From: Ilumatobacteraceae bacterium
Lineage (GTDB): Bacteria > Actinomycetota > Acidimicrobiia > Acidimicrobiales > Iamiaceae
Length of the DNA: 64,000 bases
Reading direction: 5' to 3'
Assembly: GCA_025463265.1 (NCBI GenBank)
Contig: JAOBWH010000132.1
Coordinates: forward strand, 1 to 64,000
The notes beneath the pieces are model-generated. The model searched no databases and was not told the DNA's origin. It saw only the letters and a list, made by a program, of their open reading frames with translations. Positions within the stretch are counted from its first letter, which is position 1. The number at the start of each line of letters is the position of its first letter. A program made the translations under genes and the position numbers. Below are positions 57,276-64,000 of the stretch, in pieces.

Positions 57276-58094
57276 TCAGTTCCCGGCGTTCGGGAAGTAG
57301 GACTCGTAGATGTCGTCCTTGGTGCCGTCGTCGGTGACGGCCTTCAGGCCGGCGTCGAGCTTCGTCTGGAGGTCCTTGTTGTCCTTGGCCACCACGAACC
57401 CGTACTGCTCGCCGGTCTTGAAGGTCTCGACCACGGTGACCTTGTCGTCCTTCGTGGCCCGATCGCTGTTGACCGGGAGGTCCTGGAGGACGGCCTGGAT
57501 GGTGTCGGCCTGGAGGGCGGCGAACAGGGCCGAAGCGTCGGGGAAGGCCTGGACGGTCGCGCCGTCGGGCTTGTTCTCGTTGGCGTAGGTCTCGCCGGTG
57601 GTGCCGGTCTGCACGCCGATGGTCTTGCCGGCGAGGTCGTCGAGCGACGTCACATCGGAGTCGGTGGGGACGAGCAGCGACTGGTCGGCGTCGAAGTACG
57701 GCTCGGAGAAGAGGCTGTTCTCCTTGCGCTCGGGCGTGATGGTCACTGCCGAGGCGACGATGTCGCAGGTTCCGGCGTTGACCGAGGCGAAGATGGTGTC
57801 GAAGTCCGAGTCGGTGATGTCGAGGGTGGTGCCCTGGTCCTCGGCGATCGCATCGAGCAGTTCGATGTCGAAGCCGGTGTACTTCAGGCCCCGGGGACCC
57901 TCGCCCTCGAACTCGAAGGGCTCGTAGGGCATGTCCGAGCAGACCTTCCACACGGTGGCCTCCTCGCCCGATCCGCCGTCGGAGCCCTTGGCACCGTCGG
58001 AGCCGGAATCGGAGCTGCCGCAGGCAGCGGTGCCGAAGAGGAGGGCACCGGCGAAGCCCAGTGCGACGAGGGGGTGCTTGCGAAGGGACGGCAT
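57276..58094 (-). CDS. Amino-acid ABC transporter substrate-binding lipoprotein
   Basis: MPSLRKHPLVALGFAGALLFGTAACGSSDSG lipobox; MPYEPFEFEGEGPRGLKYTGFDIELLDAIAEDQGTTLDI; SBP family 3. Confidence 0.95.
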   Translation of the reverse strand: MPSLRKHPLVALGFAGALLFGTAACGSSDSGSDGAKGSDGGSGEEATVWKVCSDMPYEPFEFEGEGPRGLKYTGFDIELLDAIAEDQGTTLDITDSDFDTIFASVNAGTCDIVASAVTITPERKENSLFSEPYFDADQSLLVPTDSDVTSLDDLAGKTIGVQTGTTGETYANENKPDGATVQAFPDASALFAALQADTIQAVLQDLPVNSDRATKDDKVTVVETFKTGEQYGFVVAKDNKDLQTKLDAGLKAVTDDGTKDDIYESYFPNAGN

Positions 58095-58273
58095 CGAGAC
58101 TCCTGGGTCTGGGTCGAGGTCTCGGTCGACGGGCGACCGGAAACCCGGCATCGTAGGCACCCGTGCGTTTCGGCGCTGTGAACTCGATGCCGAGCGGGAT
58201 TCCACGGAGGAAGGTCCGAACGGCGAGGGATCCGGTTGCAGGGCCGTGACCAGGGGTCTGGCAGGCTGGATCG

Positions 58274-59656
58274 ATGCTGACGGAGCTGATCGAGGAGTGG
58301 GACCAGGATCTCCGCAGCGGGGACCCGTTGGGCTTCCCGGGCTACGCGGCCAAGGTCGCGGCGATGGAGGGCGAGTCGGTGCGGACCGGGCTCGCCGACG
58401 GGTTCGTGCTCGTCGAGTGCGACTTCTCGGTGATCGGCGGGTCGATGGGGCTGGTCCACGGCGAGAAGGTGGTCCGGGCCTTCGGCCGGGCCACCGAGCG
58501 GGGCCTGGCTGTGGTGGTGGTGACCCGGTCGGGCGGGGCCCGGATGCAGGAGGGGATGCTCTCGCTCATCCAGCTGTCGCGGACCGCCGCGGCGGTGAAC
58601 CGCCACCGAGCCGCCGGCCTGCTGTCCATCGCCGTGCACCAGACGCCCACCACCGGTGGCGTGTTCGCCTCGTACGGCTCGCTGACGGATCTCCGCATCG
58701 CCGAGACCGGGACGATGATGGGCTTCGCCGGGCCACGGGTCGTCGAGCAGGTGAGCGGGCGCCAGGTGGAGGGCGCCTCGCACTCGGCCGAGACCGCGCT
58801 GGCGAACCACATCGTCGACGCCGTGGTGGCACCCGCCGACGTCCTCGGGTGGATCGAGGGGGCGCTCGGCCGCGCCGACCGCCCGCTGCGGGCCTCGCGC
58901 CCGCCGGTCCCCACCCGGCAGATCGATCCGCCGCCGCCGGGCACCGACCCGGCGTGGGCCGCCGTGCTGCGGTCCCGCCAGCTCGGGCGGCCGTCGGGCA
59001 TCCACGTGGCCGCAGCGGCCTCCACGAGCTGGACGGAGCTGGGGGAGGGCACCGATCCCGCCATGCGGTCGGCGCTCGCCACCGTGTGCGGTCGCCGGGC
59101 CGTGGTGGTCGCCATGGACCGCTACGCAGGTGGGGGCCAGCCCGGTCCCGCTGGCTACGAGCTGGCCTGCCGGGCCATCGCTCTGGGTGGCCGCCTCGGC
59201 GTGCCGATCGTGACCTTCGTCGACACCCCCGGTGCCGCCCTGTCGCCCGAGGCCGAGAACGACGGCATCGCCCGCGCCATCGCCGCCACCCACGCCGCCA
59301 TGGCGGCCGCCCCGGTGCCCACCGTCTCGGTGTGCGTCGGCGAGGGCGGGAGCGGCGGCGCCCAGGCGCTGTCGGCGGCTGACCGGCTGCTCATCCAGGA
59401 CGGCGCCATCTTCTCCGTCATCGGTCCGGAGGGCGCAGCGGCGATCCTCGAGCGCGACGCGGCGAAGGCGTCCGAGGTGGCCCCCCTGCTCCGGCTCACG
59501 TCGCAGGACCTGGTCGGCTTCGGCATCGCCGACGCCGTGGTCCCCGACGGGCTCGACGCCACGGTCGAGGCGGTCGGCCGAGCGATGGGGGACGCGGTCG
59601 CGGGGGACCGGGCGCGGCGGCTCGACGCCGCCACCGCCGTGTGGCTGCGCGGCTGA
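58274..59656 (+). CDS. Acetyl-CoA carboxylase carboxyltransferase, fused beta-alpha subunits
   Basis: N-half RSGGARMQEGMLSLIQL...FASYGSLTDLRIAETGTMMGFAGPRVVEQ (AccD-like, no Cys4 zinc finger); C-half VPIVTFVDTPGAALSPEAE...GEGGSGGAQALSAADRLLI (AccA-like). Confidence 0.9.
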   Translation: MLTELIEEWDQDLRSGDPLGFPGYAAKVAAMEGESVRTGLADGFVLVECDFSVIGGSMGLVHGEKVVRAFGRATERGLAVVVVTRSGGARMQEGMLSLIQLSRTAAAVNRHRAAGLLSIAVHQTPTTGGVFASYGSLTDLRIAETGTMMGFAGPRVVEQVSGRQVEGASHSAETALANHIVDAVVAPADVLGWIEGALGRADRPLRASRPPVPTRQIDPPPPGTDPAWAAVLRSRQLGRPSGIHVAAAASTSWTELGEGTDPAMRSALATVCGRRAVVVAMDRYAGGGQPGPAGYELACRAIALGGRLGVPIVTFVDTPGAALSPEAENDGIARAIAATHAAMAAAPVPTVSVCVGEGGSGGAQALSAADRLLIQDGAIFSVIGPEGAAAILERDAAKASEVAPLLRLTSQDLVGFGIADAVVPDGLDATVEAVGRAMGDAVAGDRARRLDAATAVWLRG

Positions 59657-59676
59657 CCCACCGCCGTCTCGGATCC

Positions 59677-59694
59677 CTTGACCGTTCGGTCAAG
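59677..59694. promoter_or_regulatory. Perfect 18-bp TetR-type operator palindrome
   Basis: CTTGACCG-TT-CGGTCAAG, 9 nt upstream of the hydrolase ATG (59704). Confidence 0.6.
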
Positions 59695-59703
59695 TGTGGC
59701 ACC

Positions 59704-60591
59704 ATGACCGCCGTGCCTACTGCCCCCGCCAACGGAATCGACCTCGCCTACGAGACCTTCGGCGACCCGTCGGATCCCACCCTGCTGCTGATCATGGGCC
59801 TCAACGCCCAGCGCGTGATGTGGGACGAGGGCTTCTGCGCCCTGCTCGTCGCCCGTGGGTTCCACGTGGTGCGCTTCGACAACCGCGATGTGGGTGGTTC
59901 GACGTGGATCGACACGCCCGGGCTCGACGTGGGCGCCACCGTGATGGAGGTGCTCGGCGGCGACAACTCGCACGTCCCGTACCTCCTGTCGGACATGGCG
60001 GCCGACACCGCCGGGCTGCTCAAGACCCTCGGTGTCGAGTCCGCCCACATCGTCGGGGCCTCGATGGGCGGCATGATCGCCCAGGCGCTGGCCATCGAGC
60101 ACCCGTCCGTGGTGCGGTCGCTCACGTCGATCATGTCCACCACCGGGGAGCCGGGCGTGGGTGAGCAGGCGCCGGACCTCCTGCCCCTCCTGCTGCGCGA
60201 GGCACCCCAGGGGCGCGAGGCCGTCATCCAAGCCGGCATCGACACGTTCAGAGCCATCGGCAGCCCCGACCACTTCGACGAGGTTCGATCTCGTCAGATC
60301 GCCGAGCTGGCCTACGACAACGGCTGGAACCCGCAGGCCATCGGCCACCAGCTGCTGGCCATCTTGGCTTCGGGATCGAGAGCCGACGGGCTGTCCCGGC
60401 TCGACCTCCCGGCGCTCGTCATCCACGGCCGCCAGGACAAGCTCGTCGGGTTCAGCGGCGGTCAGCGCACCGCCGAGCTGCTCGCCGGAGCCGACTTCCT
60501 CGCCATCGAGGACATGGCCCACGATCTGCCGAAGGCCCACTGGGTCCGCATCGCCGACGCCATCGCCGCCCTCGCCAACCGGGCCGACTGA
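59704..60591 (+). CDS. Alpha/beta hydrolase
   Basis: [72 protein letters not shown]. Confidence 0.93.
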   Translation: MTAVPTAPANGIDLAYETFGDPSDPTLLLIMGLNAQRVMWDEGFCALLVARGFHVVRFDNRDVGGSTWIDTPGLDVGATVMEVLGGDNSHVPYLLSDMAADTAGLLKTLGVESAHIVGASMGGMIAQALAIEHPSVVRSLTSIMSTTGEPGVGEQAPDLLPLLLREAPQGREAVIQAGIDTFRAIGSPDHFDEVRSRQIAELAYDNGWNPQAIGHQLLAILASGSRADGLSRLDLPALVIHGRQDKLVGFSGGQRTAELLAGADFLAIEDMAHDLPKAHWVRIADAIAALANRAD

Positions 60592-61748
60592 TGGGCGCCG
60601 GACCGCTCAGCGGCATCAAGGTCATCGAGATCGCCGGCATCGGCCCGGGCCCGTACGGCGCCATGCTCCTCGCCGACCTCGGCGCCGACATCATCCGCAT
60701 CGACCGGTCCACCGGGGTCAACGCCTTCGGCCAGGGCCCCGGTGCCGAGCCGCCGGCCGACATCCTCGCCCGCGGCCGCCGCTCGGTCGCCGTCGACCTG
60801 AAGCACCCCGACGGCGTGGCCACCGTGCTGGACCTCGTCGCCACCGCCGACGTCCTCGTGGAGGGGTTCCGCCCCGGCGTGATGGAGCGCCTCGGCCTCG
60901 GCCCGGACGTGTGCCTCGAGCGCAACCCGAAGCTGGTCTACGGGCGGATGACGGGTTGGGGCCAGGAAGGCCCGTACGCCACCGCCGCCGGCCACGACAT
61001 CAACTACATCGCCCTGGCCGGCGCGCTGGAGCCGCTGGGTCGTGCCGGCGAGCAGCCGACCCCGCCGCTCAACCTCGTCGGCGACTTCGGCGGCGGCGGC
61101 ATGATGCTCGCGTTCGGCGTGTGCGCTGCGCTCGTGGAGGTGGCTCGCTCCGGCGAGGGCCAGGTCATCGACGCCGCCATGATCGATGGCGCTGCCAGCC
61201 TCATGACCATGACCTGGTCCTTCAAGCACATGGGCATCTGGAGCGACGAGCGCGGCACCAACATGCTCGACACCGGCGCCCACTTCTACGACACGTACGA
61301 GACGGCGGACGGGAAGTACGTCTCGATCGGTTCGATCGAGCCGCAGTTCTACGCCGAGCTGCTGCGCCTGACCGGCATCGACCCCGAGTCGCTGCCCAAG
61401 CAGATGGACAAGGCCCAGTGGCCGGCGCTCAAGGAACGCTTCGCCGAGGTGTTCAAGACCAAGACCCGCGACGAGTGGTCCGAGATCATGGAGCACACCG
61501 ATGTGTGCTTCGCCCCGGTCCTGTCGATGGACGAGGCGCCCGGCCACCCTCACATCGCGCAGCGTGAGACCTTCACCGAGGTGGCCGGACTGGTGCAGCC
61601 GGGGCCGGTGCCGCGGTTCAGCCGGACCCCCGGGAGCATCGAGCGTCCGCCGCCCCACGTCGGCCAGCACACCGATGAGGCACTGGAAGCCTGGGGCATC
61701 AGCGCCGAACGGATCGCGGCGCTCAAGGAGTCCAAGGCGATCGTGTAG
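60591..61748 (+). CDS. CaiB/BaiF CoA-transferase family III (alpha-methylacyl-CoA racemase-like)
   Basis: [67 protein letters not shown]. Confidence 0.95.
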   Translation: MGAGPLSGIKVIEIAGIGPGPYGAMLLADLGADIIRIDRSTGVNAFGQGPGAEPPADILARGRRSVAVDLKHPDGVATVLDLVATADVLVEGFRPGVMERLGLGPDVCLERNPKLVYGRMTGWGQEGPYATAAGHDINYIALAGALEPLGRAGEQPTPPLNLVGDFGGGGMMLAFGVCAALVEVARSGEGQVIDAAMIDGAASLMTMTWSFKHMGIWSDERGTNMLDTGAHFYDTYETADGKYVSIGSIEPQFYAELLRLTGIDPESLPKQMDKAQWPALKERFAEVFKTKTRDEWSEIMEHTDVCFAPVLSMDEAPGHPHIAQRETFTEVAGLVQPGPVPRFSRTPGSIERPPPHVGQHTDEALEAWGISAERIAALKESKAIV

Positions 61749-61805
61749 CCGCGGTCGCTGGTGCGTCGGGTCTCCGCGTCACCCCCTGCCGGTAGCGTTC
61801 GGCGG

Positions 61806-62681
61806 ATGGGAACCATCGTCAGCTTCCACGCCCACCCGGACGACGAGTCCATCGCGTCGGGGGGCACGCTCTCGCTCGCTCACGACGCCGGGCACCGCGT
61901 GGTGCTCGTGTTCGGCACACGAGGCGAGTTGGGCGAGCCCGTCCCGGGTGTCCTCCAGGAGGGTGAGCAGCTGACGCTGCGCCGCACCGCCGAGGTGTTC
62001 AAGTCCGCCGAGGTGATCGGTGCAGACCGCGTCGAGTTCCTCGGTTGGACCGATTCCGGGATGATGGGCGAAGACACCAACGATGCGCCGTGGTGCTTCT
62101 GGCAGGCCGACGTGGAGCAGGCCGCCCGACGGCTGGCCGCCATCTTGGAGGATGAGCAGCCCGACGTGATCACCATCTACGACGACAACGGCGGGTACGG
62201 CCATCCGGACCACATCCAGGTGCACCGGGTCGGTCAGCGGGCGGCAGAGCTGCTCGACATCCCGGTGGTGGCGCAGGGGACGATGAACCGCGATCTGATC
62301 CAGCGGGCTTGGGCCATGGCCGCAGAGATGGGGATCGATGTGCCCAACCCCACCGAGGAGGAGCAGCCGCCGGAGGGGTTGACGGCGGAGGAGGGCGTCA
62401 CCGCAGCGGTCACCTTCGGCAAGGCCGAGGCCGAGCTGACCCACGTCGTCGACACCAGCTCGGTCACCGCCCGGAAGCGGGCCTCGATGCTTTCGCACGC
62501 CAGCCAGATCGGGCCGGACCACTTCATGGCGTCGATGCCCGACGAGATCTTCGCCTACGTGTTCGGCCCCGAGTGGTACATCCTCGAGCACCGCCACGAG
62601 GGCGAGCTGCCGGCGATCGTGGCCGAGCTGTTCCAGCCCAAGGCCGAAGACGTGGCCGATCCGGTCGCCGAACCCGTCTAG
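61806..62681 (+). CDS. PIG-L family deacetylase (Mca/MshB-like)
   Basis: MGTIVSFHAHPDDESIASGGTLSLAHDAGHRVVLVFGTRGELGEP; YDDNGGYGHPDHIQVHRVG. Confidence 0.93.
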   Translation: MGTIVSFHAHPDDESIASGGTLSLAHDAGHRVVLVFGTRGELGEPVPGVLQEGEQLTLRRTAEVFKSAEVIGADRVEFLGWTDSGMMGEDTNDAPWCFWQADVEQAARRLAAILEDEQPDVITIYDDNGGYGHPDHIQVHRVGQRAAELLDIPVVAQGTMNRDLIQRAWAMAAEMGIDVPNPTEEEQPPEGLTAEEGVTAAVTFGKAEAELTHVVDTSSVTARKRASMLSHASQIGPDHFMASMPDEIFAYVFGPEWYILEHRHEGELPAIVAELFQPKAEDVADPVAEPV

Positions 62682-62691
62682 GCGGCCAGGC

Positions 62692-63249
62692 GTGGCTCGC
62701 ATCCATCTGGTCCGGCACGGCCGCTCCGAAGCGGCTTGGGCCGACCACCTCGATCCGGGTCTGCACGCCGACGGCCGGATGCAGGCGGCCGCCGTCGCCA
62801 CCGAGCTCGCCGAGCAGATGGCGCCGATCCCGATCTGGTCCTCGCCCCTCCTACGGGCGCAGCAGACCGCGGCGCCCCTGGCGGCGACGTGGGGGAGCAC
62901 CATCGCCATCACCCCGGACTTCGGGGAGATCCCGTCGCCGTCCACCGACCCGGGGGAGCGCAGTGCCTGGCTGGCGTCGGCGATGGTGTCGCGCTGGTCG
63001 GACCTGGGCCCGGCGATCGACCGGTGGCGGACCAACCTGCTCGACGCCGCGCGCGGCGTCACCGGAGACGTCGTGGTGTTCACCCACTTCGTCGCCGTCA
63101 ACGCGATCGTGGGCGCCGCCGAGGACCGACTTGAGGTCCTCGTGTTCGCCCCCGCCTACACCTCGGTGACCGTCGTCGACGTCGATCCGGGCAGCGGTGT
63201 GCTGACCGTCGAGCGCCGCGGTTCGGAGGCGACCCCCGAGGTGGGGTGA
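62692..63249 (+). CDS. Histidine phosphatase family protein
   Basis: ARIHLVRHGRSEAAWADHLDPGLHADGRMQAAAVATEL; IWSSPLLRAQQTAAPLA; FTHFVAVNAIVG. Confidence 0.92.
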   Translation: MARIHLVRHGRSEAAWADHLDPGLHADGRMQAAAVATELAEQMAPIPIWSSPLLRAQQTAAPLAATWGSTIAITPDFGEIPSPSTDPGERSAWLASAMVSRWSDLGPAIDRWRTNLLDAARGVTGDVVVFTHFVAVNAIVGAAEDRLEVLVFAPAYTSVTVVDVDPGSGVLTVERRGSEATPEVG

Positions 63250-63303
63250 GCGGCGCGCTACCGTCGTCCCCAGTTCATCTGGTCGTTGGGGAGCGTTCAC
63301 GTC

Positions 63304-64000
63304 ATGGGGCACCGTCGTTACATCGCACTGGCTTCGGCCGCGGTCACCTGCGCGGCGGCTGCCGTCGCGTTCGGAGCGCCGGTCAGTTCCCGGCCCACGG
63401 CGCCGGACCGCCCAGCGGCGGTGGCAGGGGTCGACGACGACGTCCACCTGAACGAGATCCAGACCGTCGGCAGCCACAACTCCTACAAGACGATGGTGTC
63501 CGACAAGGAGGAGGCCCTCCGCCGTCAGTTCATCGACGGAGCTGCGGACCTCATGCAGTACCAGCACGAGCCGCTGGGCACGCAGTTCCAGAGCCGCAAG
63601 GTCCGCCAGATCGAGCTCGACGTCTACCTGGACCAGTCGGGTGGCCTCTACTCGGACCCGCTGCTGCGCAGCGCCGCCGGCGTGGGCCCCTACGACCCGG
63701 CGATGAACGAGCCGGGCATCAAGGTGCTGCACATCCAAGATGTCGACTACGCCAGCACGTGCCTCACGTTCGTGGACTGCTTGCAGCAGATCAAGACCTG
63801 GAGCGACGCCAACCCGAGCCACGTGCCTCTGGCCGTGCTCGTGGAGCTGAAGGACGACCCGCTCGACTTCCCGGGCTTCACCTTCACGGCGCCTGAGAAG
63901 TGGACGGCGGCCAACATCGGATCCATCGACGATGAGATCCACTCGGTGATGGGTGCCGACGACCTGCTCACCCCCGACGACGTCCGGGGCTCGCACGCCA
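63304..64000 (+). CDS. Secreted Ca2+-dependent PI-PLC-like phosphodiesterase (truncated by window end)
   Basis: Signal peptide MGHRRYIALASAAVTCAAAAVAFGA; LNEIQTVGSHNSYKTMVS; RKVRQIELDVYLD. Confidence 0.85.
   Translation, partial: MGHRRYIALASAAVTCAAAAVAFGAPVSSRPTAPDRPAAVAGVDDDVHLNEIQTVGSHNSYKTMVSDKEEALRRQFIDGAADLMQYQHEPLGTQFQSRKVRQIELDVYLDQSGGLYSDPLLRSAAGVGPYDPAMNEPGIKVLHIQDVDYASTCLTFVDCLQQIKTWSDANPSHVPLAVLVELKDDPLDFPGFTFTAPEKWTAANIGSIDDEIHSVMGADDLLTPDDVRGSHA

Noticed and set aside
1-64000. tRNA, rRNA, CRISPR, prophage or transposon content
   Set aside because: No tRNA-like T-loop plus acceptor pairs, no spaced direct repeats and no integrase/transposase motifs were seen. Exhaustive RNA-gene calling was not possible by eye.

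Overview
This window is high-GC actinobacterial chromosome. The gene content (DUF222/HNH, NucS, DUF3039, F420-dependent LLM oxidoreductases, two WS/DGAT wax-ester synthases, CysDNC) suggests Acidimicrobiia, but that placement is inference. About 58 coding regions are supportable. They cover lipid/acyl-CoA metabolism, a dTDP-rhamnose set (rfbCBD), a cysQ-cysD-cysN-cysC cluster, an amino-acid ABC transporter, an MMPL transporter, NucS mismatch repair, and signalling proteins: an eSTK, an MglA-like GTPase, a DUF4388-like protein and a tandem GAF-PAS-GAF-PP2C pair. I found no rRNA, tRNA, CRISPR array or transposase. Most of the long ORFs opposite these genes are high-GC antisense artefacts. Observations most worth following up: (1) a recurrent TANNNT box 6-8 nt upstream of many start codons, suggesting widespread leaderless transcription; (2) a 25/27-bp inverted repeat with several CCAA-n-TTGG motifs between cysC and the MMPL gene; (3) a possible DUF4388 + MglA-like GTPase module with no visible MglB; (4) a Mug-type glycosylase with an N-terminal methyltransferase-like piece; (5) a DUF4253 gene coupled to nucS; (6) a VanW protein with two CCAA cysteine motifs, flanked by a purine-rich repeat island; (7) a perfect 18-bp TetR-type palindrome at 59677-59694. 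All family calls were made by eye from the translations. No searches were run.
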